From Comamonas sp. KCTC 72670 (GTDB lineage Bacteria > Myxococcota > Myxococcia > Myxococcales > Myxococcaceae): 64,000 nucleotides of DNA. Below, one piece after another: positions 34,373 to 42,387 of the stretch. Numbering within the stretch: the stretch's first letter is position 1; every line of letters starts with the position of its first letter. The DNA is taken from assembly GCA_014656495.1 (NCBI GenBank), contig BNCN01000003.1, positions 310,001 to 374,000 of the forward strand. Direction: 5' to 3'. Under the pieces are notes generated by a model that was not told where the DNA came from, ran no database searches, and saw only the letters and a program-made list of their open reading frames with translations. The position numbers were made by a program, and so were the translations under genes.

Positions 34373-34400
34373 GCCCCGCGTGCGGCTCGGACCGCGGGGC
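34373..34400 (+). terminator. hairpin between GH30 and MACPF genes
   Basis: GCCCCGCG and CGCGGGGC (8-bp perfect arms, 12-base loop) lie in the 232-bp gap after the GH30 stop. They probably terminate GH30 transcription. There is no U-run. The rest of the gap should hold the promoter of the MACPF gene, but I see no clear -10/-35 pair. Confidence 0.45.
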
Positions 34401-34496
34401 AGGTCCGGTTTCGTCGGCAGGGAGGTTCATGCTTCCTTCGCGCCCGGCACAACCTCCTGGAACACCCACCCCCACCCTACCCAGCGAGTTCCGAGC

Positions 34497-35972
34497 ATGG
34501 CCGACACAATGACGATCGACTTCAACAAGTTCGAGGGAACGGTTCCCTACAAGAACATCGACTTCATTGGCAGGTGCTACGACATCATCCGAATCAACCC
34601 GCTGGACCTGAGCCAACGCATCCGCGACGGCGGTGGTGCCACAACGGAAAGCATCATCCAGATTACCGAGAAGGCCCTCACCCAGCTCACGCCGGACAAG
34701 AGCCTCTACATCCCCGAAGGGACTCGCTACCTCCCGGAGTCGCGGGGCGAGCGGACCTCCCGGACACAAACGTGGTTCTCGTCCTACGAATTCTCAGACA
34801 GCTTCAGCCACACCGTCAGCGCGGGCCTGGACATCCCGGGGCTGGTGTCGTTCAGCGCAAGCACGACGTATCGGCAGCTCGAGAAGACCAGCGGCTCGAA
34901 CGAGACCATCGAGACCTTCGTGCAGAGCTTCTTCGAGGACTGCTCGATTCAGCTCGACCACGACTTCCACAAGAAGCTGCCGCTGAGCGGCCGGTTCACC
35001 AGCGAGGTGGCGAAGCTCTCGTCGGAGGCCGCCTGCGCCGCGTTCATCAAGTCCTTCGGCACGCACTACGCGCAGGAGGTCACCTTCGGTGGACGGATGT
35101 ACCAACGCGTCCACATCTCCTCGAAGGAGTACTCCAAGCTCGTGGAGAAGGGCGTCGACATCACCACGTCCGCGTCCGCCACCTACCAGGGCGCTACCGC
35201 CAACACGGGAACCAACACCTCCACGTCCTCCAGCTCCGCGTTCAAGGAGTCCAGCGGGCTGAGCATCGACGACATCAAGTGGGTGGGCGGCACGCCGAAC
35301 ACGGACTTCAATGAATGGGTGAAGAGCATCCGGCAGGACCCCAAGCCGCTCCAACTGGACTTGAAGCCGCTCTACGAGCTCTTCACGGCCGAGTACTTCC
35401 CCAATGATTCGGACATCCAGAAGAAGCAGACCTGGATGAAGCAGGCCGTCGACAAGCACATCCGGACGGAAGGGTTCCTCCGCCCCGATGTCTCCTCGCT
35501 GGGCAACAAGGAGTTCTACTTCCGCAGCCGCTGGCGGGCCGATCCGGGCGAGAAGCGCGTCAACAAGCACCTGAGCTTCTCTGGGAACACCGTGGAGTTG
35601 TTCGACGAGGACAACACGAAGGACCTCGTCCCCTGGAAGCTGATTCCCGTGCCGGGCAAGTCGGACGAGTACTACATCCGAAGCCGCTGGCGCGCGGACC
35701 TGGGCGACAAGCGGCTGGACCACCACCTCTCCTTCGATGGCCACACGCTCACGCTCTTCCACAAGGAAAACACCAAGGACCTCGTCCCCTGGAAGTTCAT
35801 CCCCGTGCCGGGCAAGACGGATGAGTTCTACATCCGCAACCGCTGGCAGGCCGAGAAGGGCGAGGACCGCGCGAACAAGTCGCTGTCCTTCGAGGGGAAC
35901 ACGGGCAAGCTCTACCCCAAGGATGACTTCTACAACCTCGTCCCCTGGAAGCTGGAGCCTGTGACGGCCTGA
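34497..35972 (+). CDS. MACPF-domain pore-forming protein with three C-terminal repeats
   Basis: A 491-residue protein. The MACPF signature is exact in form: FGTHYAQEVTFGG near residue 193, matching (Y/W)GTH(F/Y)x6GG. Two Ser/Thr-rich stretches around it (SFSHTVSAG and TTSASATYQGATANTGTNT) are the likely membrane-inserting hairpins. The last 155 residues are three consecutive 52-residue repeats, each with (F/Y)YxRxRW and LVPWK, which would suit a beta-trefoil lectin-like domain. There is no signal peptide, so release may need lysis or another route. The region looks visibly lower in GC than its neighbours, which may indicate transfer. It is probably a toxin against prey or eukaryotic cells; target unknown. 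Confidence 0.85.
   Translation: MADTMTIDFNKFEGTVPYKNIDFIGRCYDIIRINPLDLSQRIRDGGGATTESIIQITEKALTQLTPDKSLYIPEGTRYLPESRGERTSRTQTWFSSYEFSDSFSHTVSAGLDIPGLVSFSASTTYRQLEKTSGSNETIETFVQSFFEDCSIQLDHDFHKKLPLSGRFTSEVAKLSSEAACAAFIKSFGTHYAQEVTFGGRMYQRVHISSKEYSKLVEKGVDITTSASATYQGATANTGTNTSTSSSSAFKESSGLSIDDIKWVGGTPNTDFNEWVKSIRQDPKPLQLDLKPLYELFTAEYFPNDSDIQKKQTWMKQAVDKHIRTEGFLRPDVSSLGNKEFYFRSRWRADPGEKRVNKHLSFSGNTVELFDEDNTKDLVPWKLIPVPGKSDEYYIRSRWRADLGDKRLDHHLSFDGHTLTLFHKENTKDLVPWKFIPVPGKTDEFYIRNRWQAEKGEDRANKSLSFEGNTGKLYPKDDFYNLVPWKLEPVTA
35511..35969 (+). repeat. three tandem coding repeats, exact 156-bp period
   Basis: Copies start at 35511, 35667 and 35823, so each unit is 156 bp or 52 codons, and the last is slightly shortened by the end of the gene. 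Each contains EF/EYY-xR-RW, then HLSF or SLSF, and LVPWK about 40 residues on. The copies are close enough in sequence to suggest recent duplication or strong constraint. Three-fold repetition of roughly 50 residues suggests a beta-trefoil. Confidence 0.85.
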
Positions 35973-35986
35973 GCCACATGCCTCGA

Positions 35987-36020
35987 CCCGAGCGGTGTAA
36001 GGCACCTCGCACCGCTCGGG
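35987..36020. terminator. bidirectional terminator between MACPF and uvrA-like genes
   Basis: CCCGAGCGGTG and CACCGCTCGGG form a perfect 11-bp stem with a 12-base loop. It lies in the 59-bp gap between two convergent genes, 14 bases after the MACPF stop and 11 bases after the uvrA-like stop, so it can serve both. Confidence 0.75.
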
Positions 36021-36031
36021 CGAGCCCGCCG

Positions 36032-38281
36032 CTAGGCCTTCTGGCGGCGGGCCATGTGCTCCCCGGTCAACGAGCCCTTGTGGGACGCGAGCTTTCCAGG
36101 CGCCCCCTCGAAGACGACCCGGCCGCCTTCGTGGCCAGCGCCGGGCCCCAGGTCGATGACCCAGTCCGCGCGGGACACCACGTCCAGGTTGTGCTCGATG
36201 ACGATGACCGTCGAGCCGCCATCCACGAGCCGGTCGAACAAACCAATCAGCGTGTCCACGTCGTTCATGTGCAGCCCCGTGGTCGGCTCGTCGAGCACGT
36301 AGATGTTCCCGGACTGCCCCAGCTCCGCGGCCAGCTTCAGGCGCTGACGCTCGCCGCCCGACAGCGTCGACAGCGGCTGCCCCAGGGTGAGGTAGCCGAG
36401 CCCCACGTCATCCAGGCCCTGGAGAATCCTGGCGATGGCCGGCTCGGTGAAGAAGGCCACGGCGTCGCCGATGGACATCTCGTAGACGTCGCTGATGGAC
36501 TTGCCGCGCAGCCGGTGGGCCAGCACCTCCTCGGTGAAGCGCTTGCCCTCGCACGCCTCGCAGAGCGTCACCATCGGGTCCAGGTGCGCCAGGTCCGTGT
36601 AGATGACGCCCAGGCCGCTGCAGTCGGGGCAGGCGCCCTTGGAGTTCGCGGAGAACAGCGCCGCGTCCACCTTGTTCGCCTTGGCGAAGGCCTTGCGAAC
36701 ATTGTCCAGGATGCCGGTGTACGTGGCGGTGTTGGAGCGCCGTGAGCCGCGCGCCAGGTTCTGGTCGATGATGAGGGTCTCCGGGTAGGCCTTGGGCAGG
36801 CAGCCCTGAATCAAGGACGACTTGCCCGAGCCCGCCACGCCCGTCACCACCGTCAACACACCCTGTGGAATCGAGACCGAGACGTCCTGCAGGTTGTTGA
36901 GCTTCGCCCCCTTGATGTGGAGCTGCCCCGTGGGCTTGCGCGGCGAAGTCTTCAGGGGCTGGTGCTTCTTCATGTGGTTGCCCGTGAGCGTCCCCGAGCT
37001 CAGCAGTCCCTCGTAGCTGCCCTCGTAGACCACCTTCCCGCCGTGGGAGCCCGCCTTGGGGCCCATGTCGACCACGTGGTCCGCCAGGGCAATCATGTCC
37101 GGCTTGTGCTCGACGATGAGCACCGTGTTGCCCTTGTCGCGCAGCTGCTTCATCAACCCCGCGAGCCGGCCCACGTCATGCGGATGGAGCCCCACGCTGG
37201 GCTCGTCGAAGATGTACGTCACGTCCGTGAGGCTGGAGCCCAGGTGGCGCACCATCTTCACCCGCTGGCTCTCACCGCCCGACAGCGTGGAGCTCTCCCG
37301 GTCGAGGCTGAGGTAGCCCAGGCCGATGGTCACCAGGTTCTCCAGCCGGTGGACCAGGGCGTCCAGCATGGGGCCCACGGAGGGCGCGGAGATCTTCCGG
37401 ACGAACGCGGCGAGGTCGGAGACCTGCATCGCCGAGCACTCCGCGATGTTCTTCCCCTGGATGCGGCTGCCCAGCGCGGCCTGATTGAGCCGGCCCCCCT
37501 GACAGGCGGGACAGGTGGCGCGGGTGAAGATGCGCTCGTACTCCGCCCGGACATGCGGTTGGACGGTCTCCGGGTCCTTGGAGCCCAACGTGCGCCGGAG
37601 CTTGGGGACGAGGCCCTCATAGGTGAGGTTGATCTTGTCGATCTTGATCTTCCGGCCGTCGTCCAGGTGGAGCAGCTTCTCCAGCTCCTCCTTCGTGTAC
37701 TTGGACAGCTTCTTGTCCAGGTCGAAGTACCCGGAGCGCGCGTAGATGGCCCAGTACCAACTGTCGACCGCGTAGTCCTTCGGGAGGATGGCGCCTTCGT
37801 TCAGGGATTTGGATTTGTCGATGACCGCGTCCATGTCCATGGACGCGACCTGGCCAATGCCCTCGCAGTCCGGACAGAGGCCGCGCGGGTCGTTGTAGGA
37901 GTAGAGGCCCGGGCTGCCCAGGTGCGGCTCGGCGAGGCGGGAGAACAGCACGCGCAGCATCTGCGCCGCGTCCGTGACGGTGGCCACCGTCGACCGCGAG
38001 TTCCCGCCCAGCCGCTGCTGGTCCACGATGATGGCCGCGGAGATGTTCTCCAGGCTCTCCGCGTCCGGCTGGCCATAGTGCGGCATGAACTGCTGCACGA
38101 AGGCGGGATACGTCTCATTGATGAGGCGCTGGCTCTCGGCGGCGATGGTGCCGAAGACGAGCGACGACTTGCCCGAGCCCGAGACGCCCGTGAAGACGGT
38201 GATCTTCCGCTTGGGGATGTCGAGCGAGACGTTCTTCAGGTTGTTCTCGCGCGCACCGCGAATCTTGATGGAACCGTACAT
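36032..38281 (-). CDS. short UvrA paralogue (UvrA2/DrrC-type ABC ATPase)
   Basis: A 749-residue cytosolic tandem ABC ATPase. Two Walker A motifs are present (GVSGSGKSSLVFG near residue 34 and GVAGSGKSSLIQG near residue 475), with two ABC signatures (LSGGESQRVKM and LSGGERQRLKL) and two zinc modules (CPDCEG, CPACQG and CPDCSG). Housekeeping UvrA is about 940 residues; the missing length matches loss of the UvrB-binding and insertion regions, as in UvrA2 and DrrC, which protect producers of DNA-binding drugs. The ATG at 38281 has a GAGGAG ribosome binding site. It is divergent from a TetR gene with a palindrome between them, which suggests induced expression. Self-resistance for one of the flanking clusters is inferred. 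Confidence 0.87.
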   Translation of the reverse strand: MYGSIKIRGARENNLKNVSLDIPKRKITVFTGVSGSGKSSLVFGTIAAESQRLINETYPAFVQQFMPHYGQPDAESLENISAAIIVDQQRLGGNSRSTVATVTDAAQMLRVLFSRLAEPHLGSPGLYSYNDPRGLCPDCEGIGQVASMDMDAVIDKSKSLNEGAILPKDYAVDSWYWAIYARSGYFDLDKKLSKYTKEELEKLLHLDDGRKIKIDKINLTYEGLVPKLRRTLGSKDPETVQPHVRAEYERIFTRATCPACQGGRLNQAALGSRIQGKNIAECSAMQVSDLAAFVRKISAPSVGPMLDALVHRLENLVTIGLGYLSLDRESSTLSGGESQRVKMVRHLGSSLTDVTYIFDEPSVGLHPHDVGRLAGLMKQLRDKGNTVLIVEHKPDMIALADHVVDMGPKAGSHGGKVVYEGSYEGLLSSGTLTGNHMKKHQPLKTSPRKPTGQLHIKGAKLNNLQDVSVSIPQGVLTVVTGVAGSGKSSLIQGCLPKAYPETLIIDQNLARGSRRSNTATYTGILDNVRKAFAKANKVDAALFSANSKGACPDCSGLGVIYTDLAHLDPMVTLCEACEGKRFTEEVLAHRLRGKSISDVYEMSIGDAVAFFTEPAIARILQGLDDVGLGYLTLGQPLSTLSGGERQRLKLAAELGQSGNIYVLDEPTTGLHMNDVDTLIGLFDRLVDGGSTVIVIEHNLDVVSRADWVIDLGPGAGHEGGRVVFEGAPGKLASHKGSLTGEHMARRQKA

Positions 38282-38390
38282 GGACCGCTTCTCCTCAGAG
38301 TGACGCACGTGGGATGGCCGCCGCCTCCGCCCACTCGCCCGCGAACAAGGCTGGCGCACGGCAAATGCCTCGACTTCGCTCTAGTGGCCT

Positions 38391-38451
38391 CATAACTTCG
38401 TGCAACGCACGAGGTTTAGCACAAAAACCCCGTACGACGTAAACAGTTATG
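38391..38451. promoter_or_regulatory. operator region between uvrA-like and tetR genes
   Basis: At 38398-38412 is TCGTGC-AAC-GCACGA, a 15-bp palindrome with exact six-base arms, the size and form of a TetR-family operator. Outside it, CATAAC (38391-38396) and GTTATG (38446-38451) form a second, wider inverted repeat. On the minus strand the palindrome contains TTGCAC, 16 bases before TAGAGC, a possible -35/-10 pair of the uvrA-like gene. On the plus strand TATGAT at 38448-38453 could be the -10 of tetR. Binding would thus repress both genes. Confidence 0.55.
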
Positions 38452-38462
38452 ATGAGGTTCGG

Positions 38463-39236
38463 ATGAGCGGCGAGATTTCGGGCAAGGGCGACCCACTGAA
38501 GTTGCTGCAGTTGCTGTGGGACCGGGCAGCGGCGCCCAGGCGAGGACCGAAGGCCAAGGTCAGCGTCTCGGACCTGGTGAGCGCCGCCGTGGTCATCGCG
38601 GACAGCGAGGGGCTCGAAGCGGTCACCACGCGCCGGGTCGCGGAGGCCGTGGGCATCTCCGCCATGTCGTTCTACACGCACATCCCCAGCAAGGCGGAGC
38701 TGCTGGACCTGATGATGGATGCGGTGTCCGGCGAGGTCCTCCAGGACCAGCCCGTCTTCAAGCCCGCGGAGTGGCGCGCCAACCTCACCCGGGTGGCGAC
38801 CGACTATCGGAAGTTCTATCTGGCCCACCCGTGGGTGCTTCAGCTCGCGACGCACCGGAGCGTGCTCGGACCGAACACCTTTCGCTCAGCGGACAGCGCG
38901 TTGAGCGCGATTGAAGGGCTCGGGCTCACGGACCTGGAGATGGACCGCATCATCACCATGGTCGGCGACTACGTCCACGGCGCCGTCCGCAACGCGGCCC
39001 GGGAGAAGATGGTGAAGGCCGAGACGGGGATGACGGACGAGCAGTGGTGGCACCGCGTCGCGCCCTTCCTCGAGACGCTCGACTACACGCCCTACCCCAT
39101 CCTCGCCCGCGTCGGACAGACCGCCGGCGAGACCTATGGGGCGCACGATCCCGAAGGGGCGTTTGCCTTTGGCTTGGAGCGGATGCTCGACGGACTCGCG
39201 GCGTTCATCAAGACGAAGACGAAAACCAAGAGATGA
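38463..39236 (+). CDS. TetR/AcrR family transcriptional regulator
   Basis: A 257-residue repressor-type protein. The helix-turn-helix lies near residues 36-82 (LVSAAVVIADSEGLEAVTTR, VAEAVGISAMSFYTHIPSK). The ligand-binding part resembles the classical TetR C-terminal domain (FYLAHPWVLQLATHRSVLG, MVGDYVHGAVRNAAREK). The ATG at 38463 is chosen because the preceding codons lie in the operator region. It likely represses itself and the divergent uvrA-like gene until a small molecule binds. It may also act on cluster 2, whose first gene starts 446 bases downstream, but I see no second copy of its palindrome there. Confidence 0.87.
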   Translation: MSGEISGKGDPLKLLQLLWDRAAAPRRGPKAKVSVSDLVSAAVVIADSEGLEAVTTRRVAEAVGISAMSFYTHIPSKAELLDLMMDAVSGEVLQDQPVFKPAEWRANLTRVATDYRKFYLAHPWVLQLATHRSVLGPNTFRSADSALSAIEGLGLTDLEMDRIITMVGDYVHGAVRNAAREKMVKAETGMTDEQWWHRVAPFLETLDYTPYPILARVGQTAGETYGAHDPEGAFAFGLERMLDGLAAFIKTKTKTKR

Positions 39237-39301
39237 GACCTGCCCCACGCAGGCACGTCTGAAGCGGCCCAAACACACACAACAAAGCCATACAGGCCCA
39301 T

Positions 39302-39319
39302 GCGCACTCGACGGTGCGC
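39302..39319 (+). terminator. weak hairpin downstream of tetR
   Basis: GCGCAC, six-base loop, GTGCGC: a short perfect stem 66 bases after the tetR stop. No U-run follows. Confidence 0.3.
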
Positions 39320-39491
39320 TTGGCGCTGGCGAAGCGAACACACCCTCGACCCTGGCGCTGACTGGAGCCGGCGCGAAGCAGCCGTGTGTGTCCCCTCCCG
39401 CAAGGGTCCTCATCGACCCTGCGACAATCCGCACCTGTCCGATTCAAAACGAACACGCGGCGAAACATAGAAACACGTACGCCTGCGTCAA

Positions 39492-39509
39492 AAGACATAT
39501 CAAGACATA
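39492..39509 (+). repeat. AAGACATA direct repeat, 10-bp period
   Basis: Two identical 8-base copies spaced one helical turn apart, with a related AACATAG at 39464-39470. They lie about 50 bases upstream of the best -35-like hexamer for cluster 2. This is the arrangement expected of an activator binding site; no regulator can be named. Confidence 0.4.
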
Positions 39510-39682
39510 GCAACTCGTCTCACACACGAGCCCGCAATTCATTGCAAGAATCCTTGACCATCTGGAACGACAAGGGTACCCAGACAATCACTGATTCATC
39601 GCGCCTCGAGCGAGCCGCCCACGTCTCACGGGTGGCGCCGTCACAGGTGCGCCCAGTGCAGGCCCTTCCCCCGGAGGCGACG

Positions 39683-40528
39683 ATGAAATTCACCCGGTAC
39701 TGCCGCTCCATTCTCTTCACGCCAGCGCTCGCCGTGGACCGTTTCGCACGGGGTCAGCAGGCCGGCGCGGACATCAGCCTGGTGGACCTCGAGGACTCCG
39801 TGGCCGCCAGTCACAAGGACGCGGCCCGGCAGCACGCGGAGGCCTTCTTCACCGCGCCGCGGAGCCCGAGCCGCCGCGCCGTCCGCATCAACACCGTCAC
39901 CCGCCCCGAGGGCCTCCGCGACGTGCTCGCCCTGCGCGGCTATGCCGTCAAGCCCGACGCCGTGCTGGTGCCCAAGGTGGAATCTCCCAGGGACCTTGAA
40001 ATCGTCGAGCAGGTGCTCGGCGCCAGCTGCTCACAGGTGGACCTGATCGCGCTGGTGGAGACGCCTCGCGGCGTGGAGAACGTCCACGCCATCGCCCGGG
40101 CGACGCCTCGGCTCAAGGCGCTCGCGTTCGGGTCCGCGGACTTTTCCTTCAGCATTGGCGCGGCCCTCTCCTGGGACCCGCTGCACTACGCGCGCTCCCG
40201 GATTGTCACCGCCGCGCGGGCCGCCAACCTGCAAATCATTGACTCGCCGCTGTTCGACATGGCGGACGAGGACGGCCTGCGCCGCGAATCCCAGCTCGCC
40301 CGGAGCATGGGCTTCAGCGGCAAGGCCGCCGTCCACCCGCGGCAGGTGGCCATCATCAACCAGGCTTTCTCCCCGGACGAGAACACGCTGCGCAAGGCGC
40401 GGAAGATCGTCACCGAGAGCCAGGCCCGCGACTTCAACATCTGCGTGGTCGAGGGGACCATGGTCGGCGCCCCGTTCGTCGAGGCGGCGAAGCGCACGCT
40501 GGAGGAGTTCGGCTCCCAGGAGGGCTGA
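39683..40528 (+). CDS. CitE/HpcH-type lyase (malyl- or citramalyl-CoA lyase-like)
   Basis: First gene of cluster 2. The 281-residue TIM-barrel protein carries the CitE-like signatures CRSILFTPAL (residues 6-15), DLEDSVAASHKD near 33, VPKVESPRD near 97, ALVETPRGVENV near 122 and FGSADFS near 148, so metal-binding and CoA-binding parts look intact. Members reversibly cleave or form beta-hydroxyacyl-CoA with glyoxylate, acetyl-CoA or pyruvate. A MaoC-type hydratase two genes on is the usual partner of such lyases. It may make or trim an unusual acyl-CoA building block. The ATG at 39683 has GGAGG five bases upstream. Confidence 0.8.
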   Translation: MKFTRYCRSILFTPALAVDRFARGQQAGADISLVDLEDSVAASHKDAARQHAEAFFTAPRSPSRRAVRINTVTRPEGLRDVLALRGYAVKPDAVLVPKVESPRDLEIVEQVLGASCSQVDLIALVETPRGVENVHAIARATPRLKALAFGSADFSFSIGAALSWDPLHYARSRIVTAARAANLQIIDSPLFDMADEDGLRRESQLARSMGFSGKAAVHPRQVAIINQAFSPDENTLRKARKIVTESQARDFNICVVEGTMVGAPFVEAAKRTLEEFGSQEG

Positions 40529-40584
40529 AGCCTCGCGTCGTCCCCTCTCGCAATCCCAACCCAGTGCCCACAGGAGGAGTCCAC

Positions 40585-41817
40585 ATGGAAACGAGCAGCG
40601 AGCAGAGCGTCTTGGGTCCCCGGCGCTACCGCAACAACGAGAAGCTCATCGCCGTGGGCGACCGTGGCTGGCAGCACGCCCAGGACAACGGCCTCATCGG
40701 CATCAAGGTGGACTTCGAGTCGAACAACCGGCTCGTCGACACCCGCACGGACCACGCGTTCATGACGCTGTGCACGTGCTCCTACCTGGGCCTCAACCAC
40801 CACCCGAAGATCCTTCAGGGCTCCATCGACGCGCTCCGTGAGGCCGGCACCAACAGCCTGGCCATGTCCACCTTGCGCATCCGCCTCAACATGATGGCGC
40901 GCATGGAGGAGGGCTTCCGGGAGCTGTACGGCTGCCCCACCCTGCCCGGCGCCACCTGCAGCGCCCTCACCGCGGGCATCCTCCCGCTGCTCGCCTCAGG
41001 CCACGTCACCGAGGACGGCAAGCCGCGCGTCATGGTGTTCGACCGCTTCTGTCACTTCTCCATGGCCTACATCAAGCCCATCTGCGGCGATGAGAGCCTG
41101 GTCCTCACCAGTCCGCACAACGACCTCAACTACCTGGAGGACGTCTGCAAGAAGTACCCGCGCGTGGCCTACGTCGCGGACGGCGCCTACTCCATGGGCG
41201 GACTCGTCGCGCTGGAGGGCTTGCTGCAGCTCCAGGAGCGCTACGGCCTGTTCCTCTACATCGACGACTCCCACTCCCTCTCCATCACCGGTGAGCGCGG
41301 CGAGGGCTATGTCCGCTCGCGCCTGAAGATGAACCCGCTGACCATGATCGTCGCCTCGCTGGCCAAGGCGTTCGGCAGCTCGGGTGGCGTCGCCATGCTG
41401 GGCAGCGAGAAGATCTTCGACTTCCTCTCCCGGAACGCGGGACCGCTGGCGTGGTCGCAGAACATCCAGACGCCGTCCGTGGGCGCCTCGCTCGCCAGCA
41501 TCGAGCTGCACCGCTCGCCGGAGCTGCGCCAGCTCCAGGACCAGCTCCAGCGCAACATCGCGCTCTTCGACAGCCAGTTCCCCTCGCCGAACGCGGGCAA
41601 TGGCATGCCCATCCGCCTCATCCAGGTGGGCGAGGAAGACCGCGCCATCCGGCTGTCCTCCGAGCTGTACCAGCGGGGCTACTACTGCTCGGCGGTGTTC
41701 TTCCCCGTCGTCGCCCGGGGTGAAGCCGGCGTGCGCGTGATGATGCGCGCGGACATGACGGAGCAGCAGGTCCGCACCTTCTGCGACGACGTCAAAGACA
41801 TCCTCTCCCGCTTCTGA
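40585..41817 (+). CDS. alpha-oxoamine synthase family PLP enzyme (KAPA/SPT/CqsA-like)
   Basis: A 410-residue PLP enzyme of the family that condenses an amino acid with an acyl thioester, losing CO2 to give an amino-ketone. Family motifs are present: CSYLGLNHHP near residue 71, DDSHSLSITGERG near 230 (PLP-binding Asp and His) and SLAKAFGSSGG near 262, whose Lys would bind PLP. The order and spacing fit 8-amino-7-oxononanoate synthase, serine palmitoyltransferase and CqsA. Because it lies in a gene set with its own ACP, KS and aminotransferase and no biotin genes, a role in secondary metabolism is inferred, probably acting on an acyl-ACP. CAGGAGGAG precedes the ATG. Confidence 0.87.
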   Translation: METSSEQSVLGPRRYRNNEKLIAVGDRGWQHAQDNGLIGIKVDFESNNRLVDTRTDHAFMTLCTCSYLGLNHHPKILQGSIDALREAGTNSLAMSTLRIRLNMMARMEEGFRELYGCPTLPGATCSALTAGILPLLASGHVTEDGKPRVMVFDRFCHFSMAYIKPICGDESLVLTSPHNDLNYLEDVCKKYPRVAYVADGAYSMGGLVALEGLLQLQERYGLFLYIDDSHSLSITGERGEGYVRSRLKMNPLTMIVASLAKAFGSSGGVAMLGSEKIFDFLSRNAGPLAWSQNIQTPSVGASLASIELHRSPELRQLQDQLQRNIALFDSQFPSPNAGNGMPIRLIQVGEEDRAIRLSSELYQRGYYCSAVFFPVVARGEAGVRVMMRADMTEQQVRTFCDDVKDILSRF

Positions 41818-41852
41818 CCGGCGGCCGCCTTCGCGCCACGAGGAGACACACC

Positions 41853-42383
41853 ATGGAAGGCACCGGAATCACCGGTTACAAGCAGCTCGGCCCCCAGCGG
41901 TACCGGGAGGTCCTCGGCTTCCACTACGAGGACTTCACCGTGGGGGACGTCTTCGAACACCGCCCCGGCAGGACGGTGACGGAGGCCGACAACGTCCTGA
42001 TGAACACGCTGGTCATGAACCCGTCGCCGCTGCACCTGGACGCCGCGTATTGCGAGCAGACGGTGTGGCGCAAGCCGCTCATCTCCAGCCTGGTGACGTT
42101 CAACATCGTCTGCGGGATGAGCGTGCGCAGCACCAGCGGCCGGGCCACCGCCAACCTCGGCTGGGACAAGATTCGCCTCACCCACCCCGTCTTCGCCGGA
42201 GACACGCTCTACGCGGAGAGCCGCATCCTCTCCAAGCGGCTGTCCTCCGGACGCGCGGGGGAAGGAATCATCACCTGCGAGACGGTGGGCCTCACGTCGA
42301 AGGGCGAAGCTTTTCTCTCCTTCGAGCGCAGCTTCCTGGTCCCCACGCGCGAGCGGGCGGTCGAGGAAAGGGCGAGGTACTGA
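41853..42383 (+). CDS. MaoC-family hydratase (mesaconyl/itaconyl-CoA hydratase-like)
   Basis: A 176-residue hot-dog hydratase. GFHYEDFTVGDVFEHRPGRT near residues 22-41, TEADNVLMNTLVMNPSPLHLD and ATANLGWDKIRL are close to the beta-methylmalyl-CoA dehydratase and itaconyl-CoA hydratase pattern, in which Asp and His of this segment are catalytic. These enzymes partner with CitE-like lyases, which matches the lyase two genes upstream. The reaction would be hydration or dehydration of a branched or dicarboxylic acyl-CoA. It begins 35 bases after the oxoamine synthase and ends four bases before the reductase gene, within one operon. Confidence 0.83.
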   Translation: MEGTGITGYKQLGPQRYREVLGFHYEDFTVGDVFEHRPGRTVTEADNVLMNTLVMNPSPLHLDAAYCEQTVWRKPLISSLVTFNIVCGMSVRSTSGRATANLGWDKIRLTHPVFAGDTLYAESRILSKRLSSGRAGEGIITCETVGLTSKGEAFLSFERSFLVPTRERAVEERARY

Positions 42384-42387
42384 CGCC

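Larger units (their letters stand above)
39237..39682 (+). other. 446-bp regulatory region upstream of cluster 2
   Basis: No convincing gene. A hairpin GCGCAC-TCGACG-GTGCGC (39302-39319) may terminate tetR. From about 39440 the sequence turns AT-richer. It holds two copies of AAGACATA (39492-39499, 39502-39509) one helical turn apart, an inverted repeat CTCGT-N7-ACGAG (39514-39530), and TTGACC at 39554-39559, a good -35 match, though the hexamer 17 bases on (TACCCA) is a poor -10. The ribosome binding site GGAGG for the first cluster gene is at 39673-39677. This is the likely control point for the whole 14-kb operon. Confidence 0.5.

Noticed and set aside
36032-38281. Housekeeping uvrA
   Set aside because: Too short by about 190 residues and paired with a TetR gene; it fits the UvrA2/DrrC group better.
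40585-41817. Biotin gene bioF
   Set aside because: Family motifs fit, but no other biotin genes are nearby and the operon has its own ACP and NRPS; a secondary role is more likely.
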